Positions 48,101-62,100 of a stretch of DNA of 64,000 bases are shown one piece after another. The stretch lies in assembly GCA_013397935.1 (NCBI GenBank), contig VZRN01001116.1:372164-436163 (forward strand). The letters are read 5' to 3'. Source of the DNA: Dasyornis broadbenti (lineage: Eukaryota; Chordata; Aves; Passeriformes; Dasyornithidae). The position numbers and the translations under genes were made by a program. Below the pieces are notes generated by a model. It made no database searches and was not told where the DNA came from. It worked only from the letters and a program-made list of their open reading frames with translations. The first letter of the stretch is position 1. Each line of letters opens with the position of its first letter.

Positions 48101-51100
48101 AAAAGGGCAAGTGCAAAGAGAAGGCAGCAGGACTGGAGGAAGGGGAGAATATGCAAGAAGAATTGGGCAATGAGATCTTGGCAAGACGAGTGGTGTTGGG
48201 ATAGTGACTTTCACAGCACTCTGGGAGGGATTTACAGCTCCAAGACTTGCCCTCACATCCAGTGGCTGATGCTGCCTTGGAAGTACAAACCTCCGTGTCC
48301 CAAGTAGTGACTATTCCTTCTGGGCAGCAAAGAAGCTCAGAAGTTGTTGCTGCTCATGCTGATGGGTTTGGCACTGGCAGGAGCTGATATTGTGTGCATT
48401 TATAAAGGTCCCCACTGCCAGCAGAACCCGAGCACACCAGGAACTCGTGTGATGTTCACTGCTAACAATTCTGTAGCTCATTTGAGACAGCCCCTGCCCG
48501 TTCTGCTGTACACTGTGTGCTGAGGAGAAAGCTCCCAGCACACCCATTTAATTCACATTTGTAACGGGAGATTATAATTTTCAAATATTTGTCAAGAATT
48601 ATCAAGAGCTATGCCAGAAATTATTTGTACTTCAGAAGCACTTATAAAGTGCAGGAGAATGCCTGGGAAAGCTAAGGTTTAGATTGCAAATACTGTGGTA
48701 TCATGACAGCTTTTCACCAAAAGTTGCAGCACGTGCGTTTGCACTTCTATTATAAAACCTTATTCAGCTGCTGAAGGGGCTAAAGCCATTCTTAGGTTCT
48801 CTAAAAGATCTTTTTAATTCTCAGCTCTCCCTGTGGGAGGCTGGAGGCCAGCTATTCTTTCCACTTGAAGAGTAGGTACCTACAATTCTTGACAAGCAAA
48901 GTTCTTTGTAGGCAGACAAAAGTAGGCTAAAAGCAAAGATGCCTGTTAGGAGTTATTTCACTTCATACAGAAACTGAGAATTGTTGGTTCTTATCCTAAC
49001 TTGTCACCCCAATTCTAACATATGCTAAAGATGGTTATTCTTGAAGAAAAGACCTTTTTCACATGCAAAAAAAAAAAATAAAAAAAAAATCACATTTATA
49101 TTGCTCACAACAGAGAATATTAAATACCACTAATAAAATTATTCAGCAGAGCCCAAGAATGTGTTTAAGTGCTCATCTATGAAAATTTAAAATATTCGCT
49201 CATTTAAGTGTCAGTGGATAAAAAGTAGCCCCTCTAGAACAAGTTTATAACAATGTTTTCCCAGTTTTGTGTCAACGGTGTTCTCAGGTATGTCCTGGAT
49301 GTGGCTGGTAGATCTGACGGGCAGCATGATCCCGATGCAGAATCCAAACTTCTGTCCTCTGTACACCCAAGAACTCACATCTGACAGATCAAAGCAGCTG
49401 AACTCCTGAAGAGCCAGTGACTTGTGTGAGCCATCATTGCAGTGCCAGGGTTCCTACAAAAACCTCTGAAACGTCCAGCCTCCCAACAGAATAAAAATAT
49501 TCAATAAAGCATCAGAAAACTACCATTCTAAATCTCTAATACAAGCACTATTATACTTTTAAATACATCTGATTCTGTTTTTGTAGGCAGAGTTTGTTCC
49601 TCAGTGCCTAATTTTGTCTCAGGAGACTTAGTTGCCTAAATCACTGTTTACTGCAATGATCCAGTAAAACCACCAAATTAGACCTGTTATAGAATCACAG
49701 CATCTTAGTATTTTGTTTTAAAATACATCAATTCTAAGAACTGGGGTGTATGAAATGTAAACCTGGAATTATTCACCCTAATTTTTGTGCACTAGATAAA
49801 GTTTACTTCAATAAACGAATGCCTGTAAAGCAACACACTAATTTTATCATCCCTTTAAATCATGTTAAAATTCACCACTTGTCAGCTAATAATATGGGGT
49901 TTAGGTTATAATAAAAAGAGGATTAATATCACCAACATTATCCACATGATATATTCCTTATGCCAGCAGCTCTCCACTACCTAGGACAGCCTGAGCCTGG
50001 CACTGCAGGAAAACCCAGTCGCAGAAGTCTTGCAGAGTCAAGAGTTGCTCTGGCATCTCTGTAGCACATTCCAGTTTTTGCAAATGCTCATGAGTCGAGC
50101 TGGCTCCTCACAGATAAGATATGAAAACAGTGACACAGTCTACTCATGGCTGAATAATCTTCCCACGGGCTTTGGGGACTGAATGATCCTAGCACGCAGA
50201 CTCTCAGAAACTCAATTTTCTAAGTCTTAGACAATGTTCTTGATACGGTATCCTCCTTGTCAACACAGAAGAAAGAAACAAACCCTTTCTTTTCTACTAT
50301 TTTTTTCTTTATTTTGCTGCTTTTCCCAACGTAACATTTTAAACTGGCCTTTAAGGATGAGAAACAGCTTCATGTATAAAACAGCCTGCCCAGAGGCAAT
50401 TAATGAATCCACAAAGTGATTTAAAAAAAAAAAAAATTGTAACTATTATTTGAGTTTGATATCATGATCTATTTGTTTTACATTTGTTGAGGACCATTTG
50501 AACTTTTGTTTAAAGTGAAATGCACTCCTAACACAGCATAAAATATTAAATACACTTATATTTTCATAATACTATTCTTCTTTCCAAGCCAGATCCCGTC
50601 CATTAAGACAACTCCGTAGATCTTTAAAATGTTCATCCACTTTCAAGCCAGGACTGTCAGAGATTGCTCTATCATGCAGAGGCAATGAGCTGTTTTCTTC
50701 AAGTTGTAGTGTGCAGTTTGTACCATAACTAGGGGAGTTAAGGTAATTTGATTTCCTGCTTGTTTGTGTCCTCCTCTCTCACTGAGATAATCTCAGGCAG
50801 GCTGTCCCCTGGACTACCCATCCTCTCCTAAAGGGACTCCCCAGGGACTGCCAGTTGGGCACTGGGACTGGTGGTGCCTCCTGCCTGGCGTGGTGACAAT
50901 GTGCTCCTGTCATCCTGCAGGATGCTGAGCTGGACATTCCCTTCTACCCAGTCATTCATACCTGCAGGAGAAAGGGATCTTCCTGATTGCAAAATATAAG
51001 ACACCCCCAACGGTCTTGAAACACCCCTTCTTACAAAATAAAATAACACTTTAATGAAAATCTTAATAACTCATGCTTTTCTTTCTTTTAGCTTTTCCCA

Positions 51101-52207
51101 TAAGAGTCAAGGAAATTTTGGAACAAATTACTTCTTGTTTGTTTGTTTGTTCTCCAGTTGCTCCCTAGTACCCAACATTTTGAGCTTTTATGTTTCATGT
51201 GAGGCAGTTTTGTCATCTGCAAGTCCATCTTATTATACTTTTTTAATGCTTTTGTCAATAAAAAGGCAAAACCTGATGCATTGCCTTTTATGATCTTGGC
51301 ATGAGCTCTCCAGGATAAAAAAAAAGTGAAACAAACCTTCTTACTGGTTGCATTAGAAATATTTACCCTTTGCATTTGTTACTTATTATAACCTTTCTCC
51401 TTCTTTATCTTCTTTCTTATTAGGAAGGTGATTTTTTTCATGTTACATACTGTTCTCATAAGTTTTACCACTGACAAAAATACAGCAGGAGCGAAGCTGG
51501 TGGTTTTAAGCAAAACCCTTTGTTTTACTTTCAGTCTTAAGCAGAAATAGCTCTTTAAAGTAGTAAGCTCTATTTTAAAGAGACACCTAATGTGAGGAGT
51601 TTTGTTGGTGATACATTTTTGACTGTTGCATACCTTGCCCTGCAATCTATGCAGAAAATCATTAAGTTCTAACATTCCGCTGAGGAGGAGCTTTTACTTG
51701 GAAAGATGGGCAGAGCTGCCCATCCTTGCCTTCAAACCATTCTCCAGTCCCACCAAGTGTGGGAGCAGAAGAAAACTCCCAGTCTAAGGTAAGCCAGTCA
51801 CATCTAGACTGCACCCAGTCAAACAGGGTGAAACTCAACAACCCTTGCCCATCACCACAGCAGAGGAAACACCATCTACAGCAGAACAATCTTGGATCCT
51901 ATCCCTGAGTGCCCAAGAATGTGATATGTTTCCTCCAGTGCATGATAGCCAGAAAGGAAAGTAAATAATCATTGTGACTCAGGAAGAATTCACACAAAAT
52001 GGTCATAGGGGAAGAAACACCTACTTGGCAGTCAGTGATTGTTTCTCAAAAGGGTCATTTCATCCTAACCCTTCAGTCTGGACCCTTGGGGGAAACCTGA
52101 GGATGAGCCTGGTAATGATGGGCTCATTTATCATTCTGCACAATCCCAGAAATAAGAGGCTTGACAGAGATACATTTTTGACATTTTATGAACTCTCTTT
52201 TACCCTG
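45160..52207. other. Intergenic DNA, no gene seen
   Basis: About 7 kb. A purine-rich stretch occupies roughly 47,360-48,170 and a perfect 14-base palindrome lies at 47637-47650. A (TTTG)n run is at 51135-51151. ORFs such as 47217-47690 minus are composed of simple purine/pyrimidine-biased sequence and are not convincing. Confidence 0.55.
49067..49090. repeat. A-rich low-complexity tract
   Basis: Twelve A, one T, ten A. No retroposed sequence was recognised upstream of it, so I do not call it a processed-transcript tail. Confidence 0.85.
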
Positions 52208-52285
52208 CTAACTCTTCCACGCTGTACAGGTTATGAAGTACAAGTGCTAACCTCTCCGTGCTGTACAGGTTATAAAGTACAAGTC
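52208..52285. repeat. 39-base tandem duplication, two copies
   Basis: The units at 52208-52246 and 52247-52285 differ at only a few positions and share GCTGTACAGGTTAT followed by AAGTACAAGT. The unit length is a multiple of three, so it leaves an overlapping ORF (51974-52417) open, but no other evidence of coding was seen. Confidence 0.88.
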
Positions 52286-52490
52286 TCTCCTTTTTTTGCC
52301 CCAGGAGACAGAAAGCCTGAAATTTCTCCATTTCTCATGTATCCTCCTCTCTCCTGCAATGAGGAGCCCCATACTTCACAGGGACCCATCACTTGCACTA
52401 TTAAGCAGTACAACTAACCCAAATAATCAAATTGGTACATACCCAGCTAAGCTCTGAGCCATCATCCTCCATTCATCTTTATCTTACAGA

Positions 52491-52556
52491 CTCACAGAAT
52501 CATGGAATAGTTTGTGTTGGAAGAGATCTTTAAAGATAAACCAGTCCAGCCCCCAG
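52491..52556 (-). mobile_element. CR1 LINE short 3' fragment
   Basis: About 65 bases match a CR1 3' end on the minus strand: ACAGAATCATGGAATAGTTT followed by GTGTTGGAAGAGATCTTTAA. Similarity ends near the C-rich CCAGCCCCC. It is too short to assign a subfamily. Confidence 0.8.
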
Positions 52557-55136
52557 ATCCTTGAAATCTGTTATTTCAGAACAATGTCTTTGTGTGTTGG
52601 AGATCTTTCCTGAATTCTTCAACAATGACATTTGGCATGTTAGAAAATTATCTCTTCTTCCTACAAGCCTCATAGCTGCAGCAAAATAATCCACACTACC
52701 TGATGTTCCACAATCAATATAACTATGCCTTGTTAAGGTGCTAGAAAAGCCATACTATACTTTATAGTTATTTCTTAGTTTGTAATTAAGCATGCACTGT
52801 ATGTCCATCATTTAACAATATATTACATACACATGTGACAGGGAGGAACTTGAGGCTGTGTAGGTTTTTTCACATTTATTCCTGTGTGAACAGCTGTGTA
52901 GTTGCACCACTGCATCCTACACTTCTGTATCTTTATTTAATACTTCTAATAAAATTGCCAGTGATAGCTCATATTTTGATTACCATGGGATAGATAATTT
53001 AATTGTAATTTGCCTGTGTTGAACACATAACCCATTTTTGCTGTACAACAGAACAGAATTTACAGATTATTTCATCTTGCAGTGCTAGGCATCTCTATGA
53101 AGTCAAAGTTCTCTGCATACATGGAAGAAAGAGCAAGTCAAAGCTAATTAGTGCAGTGAGAATCTGGGAGGAGAAGCTGCTCCCCATCTTTGAAATTTTC
53201 AAAATCTTGGGTGAGCTTATCAAGCAGTGAGTGCTTTGTGACAAGCTGCAAGGCTGATTATACGCTTTTGTTTGCTATGTGTTTTAAATATTTCTACATT
53301 AATATGCAGTTGTTTCCTAAGTGAATGTGTGGTGTTTATAATACTCTTTATTCTTTTTTTTTTTTTTTTTNNNNNNNNNNNNNNNNNNNNNNNNNNNNNN
53401 NNNNTTTTTTTTTTGGTTTACGAGACAGTTGGCTTTAAAGTTTTGCTTTCATAGAAGCTGAGTAATGCACTTAATGGTAAGTAATTTTGTTCCCTTTAGT
53501 ACCCAGTCGGTTTTAGTGAGAGAAACGTCCTTAAGAGATGTGTTAGAAGACAGGAAAATATTTTGGTGTATTACAGCTATGTGGGAAAGAGTTATACAGG
53601 TAATTGTAATATTTATTAAGCTTCGGATTTTATATAAGCTACAACTTTTAGCTTGTATTTTTCTTTCATCGGATAAAGAAACAGGGATTTAGCAAGAATA
53701 ATAGACCTTTCTAGCACGTTCAAAATTCAGCATGTTGTGTCCTGGTATATGAAATTGGAGAAATTCCAAGCAATTGAAAACCAGCAGCTTTTTTCTTACT
53801 TTAAATCTTTTGTATCCAGCTAATAGGAGTGCAAATATTAGCAGAAATTTAGTTGGTCTTTCATGGACACAAGAAAGGGAAATGAGGAAGGCAACATTGC
53901 ATTTCTTCTTGTTTCTCTGCTGCTGTTGCTATCTCTCTGTATTATATGAATACAATACGAAGTCTGTAAATGTGCTCCAGGTTAACTTCAGTAGCGTTAC
54001 AATAGCAATCTTCAATTTCTCATCTTCCTTTTTGGTCTTTAACTACGAGATGAAATAGCGAGGAAACAATATTCCTTCCAGAAAATACAGAAACAGAGTT
54101 TGAGAAAACTCTTTTCCAGAGGGTTTTGAATTAATCAGGTACTTATCCCAGACAGTAAGATATACTGATGTGACTTAAAATACTTGATACTAAATTTTGC
54201 CATTGAGGGAATCTGTATACCTTTGAAGGATGACCTTTGCACACCATTAAATGCAAAAACTGATCAGCCACGTGTAGAAATCAAAGAAAAACCCCAGGTA
54301 TGATCTTAATGAATTCTTCACATGTACGAGACTGAGCCAGTCTGCAATTTATTTGTTCTTGCAAGCACCATCAGCATCTAAATTCAACACTCTTCAGACA
54401 ACTCCAAGATTCTACACCTGAAAAATGTGTGCAGCGTGATAAACCCCGCATTCCCCGAGTCCACTTGAACATTTTAGAGCAATTCTTTTGCTCTATTTAA
54501 AAGAATAAATTTATTTGTCACTCCCAAGAACAATTTGGAAACAAAATTTTCAATCTACACATGAAACAATGGTCCTCTCGTATTTTCAACTCCCTGATAA
54601 AATGAACTAAGCCTTTCAGTGAGGGAGATGAGCAATAATGATTGACTGAAGTCAAGCAGTGAGTATTTTCATGTGCAAGACAGATACTCACTTAGAAGAT
54701 CAGCCAGGAGAACAGCTGACCAAAGCTGGAATCACACAAATGTCCATGAACACTAAGCAAAGGGCATAAATGTGGTTCAATGAAACAGCTGCTTGCTATT
54801 AGAATGAGGGTTTTCAAGTACGATGTAGATAATACTTGGACAGTGTACCCCATTGTTTAGCATAATTTAAAGAAGCCATTCCTGGAAAGAATTGTTTGTG
54901 GTCAGACTGTCATTATCACATCTTTTTTCTCACCCCATCTTTCTCTCTCATTGGCTGCTGTGGCACCTCATTTACCTCTGGTAAAACAGATAAGTGGTTG
55001 TCATCAAGCCCACTACGGGCAGCACTCATTATATCTGCTCCCTGAGCCCTTCAGATGCTCTGGGCAGCACATTTCTCTTCCTGTGGGCCAGGCAGTTAGT
55101 GATCCTCTTGCTGTCTGTGTGCTGCCTAAGGGAAAC
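52557..55136. other. Intergenic DNA, no gene seen
   Basis: AT-rich sequence with the poly(T) gap at 53353-53414. No coding or repeat signal up to the LTR. Confidence 0.6.
53353..53414. other. Poly(T) tract with 34-base assembly gap
   Basis: Eighteen T residues (53353-53370), 34 N (53371-53404) and ten T residues follow one another. The gap is most likely an unresolved homopolymer whose real length is unknown. Any ORF reading across it (53272-53454) is meaningless. Confidence 0.95.
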
Positions 55137-56142
55137 TGTGGTGGGTTGACCCTGGCTGGGTGCCAGGTGCCCACCAAAGCCACTTTGTCATTCCCCTCCT
55201 CAAATGGACGGGAGAGAAGATACACCACAAGGTTCATGTTTGAGACAAGGACAGGGAGAGATCACTCCCCAATTATTGTCACAGGCAAAACAGGCTCAGC
55301 TTTGGGAAATTATTTTAATTTATCATCAATCAAATCAGAGTAGGGTAATGAAAAATAAAACAAAACCTTGAAAAGCACTTTCCCCCCACCTCTCCCTTCT
55401 TCCTGGGCTCAGCTTCACTCTCGATCTTCTCTACCTCCTCCCATAAGCAGCACAGAGGGACAGGGAATGGGGACTGCAGTCAGTTCACTGTACATTTTCT
55501 CTACCACTTCTTCCTCCTCAGGAGGAGGACTTCTCAAAGTCTTCCCTGCCCCAAAATGGGTTCTTCCCATGGCCTGCAGTTCTTCATGAACTGCTCCAGT
55601 GTGGAACCTTCCCTAGGGGTGCAGTCCTTTGGGAACAGTCTGCACCAACATGGGTCCCCTCTGGGGTCACAAGTCCTGCCAGCAAACCTGCTCCAGCATG
55701 TACTCCCCTCTCCAGGGGCCACAGCTCCTGGCAGGAGCCTGCTCCAGTGCAGCTTCCCATGGGGTCACAGCCTCCTCTGGGTATCCCCCGGCGCCAGGGC
55801 GGCAGGTGGAGCTCTGCATCCCTGTGCCCGCCAGGGGCTGCACGGGAATCTCAGCTCTGACACCTGGAGCAGCTGCCCCTCCTTCTTCATGGTGTTTGCA
55901 GGGCTGTTGCTCTCACATATCCTCACTCTCTTTGGCTGCTGTTGAACAACAGGTTTTTTTCCCTTTCTTAACTAAGTTATCCCAGAGGTGCTCCCACCAT
56001 GGCTGATGGGCCAAGCCCTGGGCAGCAGCTGCTCTGTCTCAGAGCTGGATGGTGTTGGCTCCATAGGACACAGGAGAAGCTTCCACAGAAGCCACCCCTG
56101 TATCCCCTCGGTACCAAAACCTGGCCACACAAACCCAGCACA
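55137..56142 (-). mobile_element. Endogenous retroviral solo LTR, avian ERVL-like
   Basis: This 1,006-base block starts TGTGGTGGGTTGACCCTGGC and ends CCCAGCACA. Its termini form an imperfect inverted repeat (10 of 11 bases) with retroviral TG...CA ends. I recognise it as a common avian LTR family. The usual sense is taken as minus because the polyadenylation-like AATAAA region lies near 55310-55330 when read that way. Repeated CTGCTCCAG units (55591, 55688, 55739) are typical of its middle. No gag, pol or env sequence lies beside it, so it is a solo LTR left by recombination. I saw no clear target-site duplication (flanks GGGAAAC and GGGTTCT). Short ORFs at 55368-56006 on both strands are non-genic. 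Assignment to ERVL rather than another class is tentative. Confidence 0.82.
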
Positions 56143-59100
56143 GGGTTCTTCCTGGCTAAGTGGGCCATCACTCATCTTGCTTGCAGCTGCAAAACTGCAA
56201 AACACCCCAGTTGTTGAGAACCCACATTTCATATCACCTTACATTGCCAGGCTGAAAGTTACACAGCCGTTCACTTTTTTCTCTGCAGCTACTGGATAAA
56301 GGAAAGCAGCTCTGGAGGACAAAGGTGGAATGGGGCAAGTTGTGCTCAGGGAGTGCTGCCTTTCCCCATGGTCTGCCCAGAGATGCCAGGGAGCCACCTC
56401 CAACCCAGCGAGATGTGTCCAGCTGAAACAAGGATTATTTAACATGTTAGGAGCCTCACTCTCCTTTGAAATAGAGGCAGACTTATGATGGACTTAGCCC
56501 ATGTAAGTAGGGGCTAGAGCTGTGCTAAACTGCAGTCAGCCACAGTCTTTCAGCCATATGGTTTTGATACTTGTAACGTTCCTCGTATTAACGTTCAAGG
56601 AAAATTTCAAAGTCTACTATTACTTGGAGAAATTAATACTATTAGTGGCATTAAGCCACGGACTTCAGTTGGATTCTCCACCTGAGAAGAATAAGGAATT
56701 AGTCTTTTGTAACGATGTGCAGTCACAAATCAAAACCCTTAAGAACTGCTGGAAATTTGGTCCATCTTATTCAGAGAAAAGAAAAAAAGAAAAAAAGAAA
56801 AAAAAAGAAGAGCACAAAACATGGATGGTTTTAGATTTTTTTCTGTCATTTCAGAAAACAAAGGAATAATTATCTTGTGTCTGGGAAGTTAAAATACATT
56901 ATTTTTGTTTTGTTTTATATTTCTGTTAAAGATGTTAATATTTTCTGCTATAGATTTAAAGATATAAAAGTATAGAAGTCTAACTATGTCTTATTACTTA
57001 TTCATATAAAAGTACAAAGACAAGGAAAAAGCAAATAATTAAAGGGATGTTATGATATGAAATTTGACTCTCATTTTAACCTAGGAAATAACCAGCAACA
57101 AGTTTAAAAGCAGAAGAACTCCAGACTTATAGTAGCTTAAATTTCAAAAAGAAAATTAACTTGTAGATATCAGATTTGTCCATTTGGCCTTAATTTGTAA
57201 CTGAGAGCAGTGCAAACTACAGAAGCAGTGACAAGTCAATTGGACTTCAAAAGAGCATTTTGCTTGATATTCAAAAAAGTCAAACCACAGAAACAAACCT
57301 CTATTTACAGCATAGGCTTCTGCTTTCGTCTGTTGATGTTATTTCCACATATTTAGATTCTGAATTATATTTATCTTCCCAAAATAATGGGATAGAAAAA
57401 ATAAATGGAAAAGAACTAGTGTGCTGAGAAAAAGCAGATTGCCTCTGGATGATAAAGGATCTACTTAAATATTGTTTCACTAGACCAACTGATATGTCTA
57501 GTAAAAACAGACAAGCTTTGATGCATACAAGCCTGTTCTGAGATCTAATAAAAGATATTGCCCCTCTTTACAAGTTCTGGCTTGCTTACTGCTTTATACC
57601 ATTCTGGCTACAAAGAGCTATTGCTCAAACATTATTGCTACTGTGAACCTTCCAGCTAAAATAACCCTACTGCTACAAAAGTCCCAGTACGAGTTACTTC
57701 ACATTTATCCAACATATTTTAATGTAATCTCTCAGAAAGGCTACAGGGCTACATAAAATACAGCATGGCATGCAGTTAATCTGCATTATGTTCTGAAGTG
57801 ACCTGTCACAGAGAGATAATGGAACGGCACTAGCAGTTACCAAAATTCAGTCTTTGCAAATCATCAATGTAAACTGACATTTGCTTACTGTACCATTTCA
57901 TCAAAAGCGAAATAATGATTTCTTTTTTTTGACAATGGGAATTATTTTTGCAGGTAACTGTCAACAAAATTTAGTTGGGTAAGAAAATCTTCTGGACAAA
58001 GGGAAAAAAGGAAAGAATGGAGTGAAAATGTAACTAAAGGTTCCAAAATCCTACTAGTCTGAATGCTACTCTATGAAACCCCTCTTTAGACTGGAAAAAG
58101 AAAATCTTTAGTCACATGAAAGAAAAAAACCCTGGCTTTACAAAATTGCAAACTTCCTTCCTGTAAATATTTTTAGATTTAAGCCTTTCTTAGAAGCTAT
58201 TTTTATAAAGCTCAGATAAAACCATTGATACAAGATCTGAGATGAAACTGGTTTTGTTCAAATGATGTTAGCATGTTTGTTTCAAAATCTGTGGTTTACT
58301 CTTAAATATTTTCCTGTTGTTTCTGTCACACTTTTTTTTTCTTTTTCCATTCCAAAACTGTAGTGGTAACCCTTTTCCTATCAGACTACCCTGTTTTGGA
58401 GTTTTGAAACTTCTCATGGTTTCTTAATGACACTGGTTTCACATGATCCCGTTGTCTGGCTGTGCCTCTGCCTATCAGTTCTGCCAATTTCAGCAAATCC
58501 TGAATGAGGAATAAATGCTTTCAAAGAGATGCTAATTCCTACAAAATTTTAGGAAGACTGCTGGCAAGAGGAGGAAGAAATGCCAAAGAAGTACCCACTG
58601 TTGGAAAAGCAAGTACAACTCAGATATTTTCCTCCTGCTTGCTATTAGCTAATAAAGCTCCTGACCAGCCCAGCATACTCAACATAAACCAGGTGCTCCA
58701 GCATGTGAGGGATGTAATTCAGGGTTGGAGGGAGATCAGGGTTGGAAGGGTGAGGATGCTCAGCCTTAGGAAAACAAGCTGCTTCCGTTCTGCTGTGCCC
58801 ATAGCAACGCTGGTGTTTACAAACCGTACTGATGAGAAAATGGCCATCGTATAATATGTGATGGATGGGGTTTTGTGAACAAGTCTCCCTCAAATCCCCA
58901 CCAGTGCAATGACAAACACTCTGTGTGCAGAGAGGCATTCAGCAAAACTGAGGAAATAGCAGTAGTTCACAAATCTACGGAACTTCTTGCTTTTTTTTTT
59001 TTGGACAACATGCTCATCTAGCACATTTAGGAACAACATTGACAAGTTTTAAGATCAGTTCCCTCTTTCCCTCACTCTACTCTTAAGGCTGGAAGGAAGT

Positions 59101-62100
59101 CAAACTTCTTCAAAGTTCATGTGGATGAAGAGGACCATATGGTTGTCAAATCAATTTTTTGAACTCTGTCCAAGTTCTACAAGACGGATGCTTTTCACAT
59201 GGACACCACATGGTTTATCTGAGGACAGTTCAGCTAGGAATGAGCTAGACAGGAAAAATATTTTGAATTGCTCCCTCTCCAAAAGATAGAAGAGATACTC
59301 TTTAAGGCCTGTAAACACACTTTTTTGACAATTAGTCTCTACAACATCTTCTGAGCATTTGGTAGGCACACTGAGAATTTCTGTTCTTGCTGTTCATTTA
59401 ACCCATATGTGCACAACTAAATGAGTAACACGAAAATGCCACACCATGTTTCTCTTATCACAAGAATCCTTTCTTCAATGTGAGAGACCAAAGGTCCTTA
59501 CAAAATATTTTTCTTATAAAATTTTTATGATTTCTACCTAAGCAACTAGTATTTTGTACCTGCAAGTATGGAGCACAAACTGGATTTAACTGCTTCTACA
59601 AGTCTTTCAAGAGTGACATTATGCCCATTCCAACTTCACTATTAATATCTCTTACAATCAGAAAACAGAAGTTGAAAGATGGAAAGTTAACCACTATGAA
59701 GAGAAGTCTTACACTGATGTGAGGAATGGTAATTAAAGCAGCCATCTCAGGAGAAACTAAAACGAAATGTCTATACTTGACTTTTATTTACAACAGAAAA
59801 CAGCTATAGCATCACTCCAGAAGAGTTATTGCAACTTCTTGATACATCATTATCACGGGAATTTTCTCCCTAATTTTGAATGTTAATTTATATGGAGAGT
59901 AAGTACTGTCTGATACCTCAGGGTGACATCTCCTCTCCCCAAAGTATATTAAATTCAGCATAGTATGGAAGGTAGAGATTGCATATGAGTTTTGGTGCAC
60001 ATACACAATAGCTAAATTTTTTAATTTACTGCATTTGGATTCTGATTTTGTAACATACAGAAAAACCTAAATATATGGTATCTAGATATTGTAGTTACAT
60101 GCGAAACACTTAAAACCTATCAACTGTTTGTTTGTAATAACTTTATTGGGTTTTGCTGATCAATTTAAGGGATACAGAGGGCAAAGTTCTTGGCTAGTTT
60201 GCATTTTCCCATTGGATACAATAATCCCCTGCCATGTCGGCCCTAAAATACCAAAGCACGACCGTAGAAATATCACACACTGTCCACCACTTGTGTTGTA
60301 TTTGGGATTCATTGTTCCCAGTAGGAAAATAGAATTTAATCAACTATGTAATGCGCTGTGACTACTGTGATATAATTATGCTTTACATTAGAAATTACAA
60401 TTGTGAAAACCAGTTCTTTTCTGGAAGGGATGACATTCTGCGATCCAGTGCTGCACAAAGTGACATCTGCCTGCATATCATTTTTGCCAAAATACTATCC
60501 AAAATATGTACCGCATAAACCAAAGACATGGGCAAGTGCAAAATAGTCTTTTCCTTACTGGTACTCACACACAGGCTTAAGTAAGTCAATGAAAAATTGG
60601 GTAAATCAAGAGCACTACTCATGTACTTGAGTGAACTACCAGACTGGGCCCAAAAATACTGAAAATGGTGCAAGAGTGATCCCTGATATGATCCCTTAGA
60701 ACAAATTTTAATGTCTGGGCATGTTTGATTCTCAAGCATTATTTTATTTCCTTTTTAGAAGGCACTTTCCTTATCTGCCACACAAATTGTTGTTCTCTGA
60801 GCGTTGGTGGACAGTGTGTGACACAGCATCCAAGGGGCTGAACCAGGAGAAAAAAATTATCTTTTCGTGGGTCTGTGAGAAAATTTTGCTTTCTTTCATC
60901 TTTTATTCCTCCTTTTGCTAACCCACTGCAAAGCTCCACAGCTTTCCCTGCCTCAGCAGTGTTTGCTGTAAGTTTCATTTTTGTCTACTCATGGAGCAGT
61001 GCAGTGTCAACGAGAGTTTAAGAACCGGAGATAAACACACCCATTAACCTAGAGATTTTCTAAATTCTGAGTAATTCCCTCACCAGAATGTTTTTGTTTT
61101 TCATTTTCAGCTAGTTCACAACTGGTTTCACTTTTTGTTTGATGGGCTGGCTGCAGTGCTGGAGCAGGGAAGCCTGCAGGGAAATGCTTCCCTTCCCCAC
61201 ATTTTCACACTGAATTAAAGACGTCAGAAAAGCATTTCTAATCATACCAACAATTTTTAATCATACCAAGAGTTGTGTACAGCAGGGAATTAACTAGAAT
61301 TCTGTCACAGTTCTCTGTGTGGATGCTTACTCTGGAGCACTTAGTGAGATTTGTGAATGCCTACTGACTTCTGTCTTCATCTCAGGGGTATTCTTTAATC
61401 AGCAATTTATCTTGCTTGTATCCTTTTGTTTCCACAGCTGCTGCACAAAGACAAACCGGTAACATTTATTTGCAGTGTTGGGGTGTGTGAGCCTTTTCCA
61501 AAGGCAAAAGAGTGTAACACAACGTGAGCAACAGCAATGCCCCCAGAGAACAGTAGAAGCCTGAGAAAAGAGGGGCAGGCATAGATTATTGTTTGGGGGA
61601 GCAGGAAGAATTCCCCAGCCTGAAGTCTGTGTGCAGTTTGCTGGTTCAGAAACCACACAGTGTCATTGCAGACCCAATATCTTCTTTTATTTGGTGCCAT
61701 AAATAGCCGTGTGCTTCAGCCTATTGTGACCTTTGATAAGCACGGCTTCAAGCAACTGCTGGTCTGTCAAGGCACTCCAGAATACACCTTTAAACCAGGA
61801 AGGAGGTCAAATATAAACACCAATAGTTTTGGTTTTTACCCACGCAAATGCAATATTTCTCTAGTATTGCTGTGCTTCTGCAAACTGTACACACAATAGA
61901 ATCTAAAACCTGAAAAGTACCACCAAAAGTCCCAGGGAGTTGAAGTGGAATCATTTCTTCATCTGTTCCAAGCCTAAGGTTTCAATTAAATAATAAAAGC
62001 TTCCACTCTTTCTCTTGGCTGAAGGAATGCTTCTTTACAAGAGGGATACTTGCTACAAGTTGTACCACCACTGTTTCCACAACTACTGTTCACATATTTT

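Noticed and set aside
49684..49740. Possible decayed CR1 3' tail (ATAGAATCACAGCATCTTAG)
   Set aside because: Only about 20 bases resemble the CR1 terminus and the following sequence does not continue the match.
55368..56299. Several ORFs of 60-129 codons on both strands
   Set aside because: They lie in or at the edge of the solo LTR, and none resembles a retroviral protein.
56522..56869. 115-codon plus-strand ORF
   Set aside because: Its C-terminal third is produced by a polypurine tract, and there is no recognised similarity.
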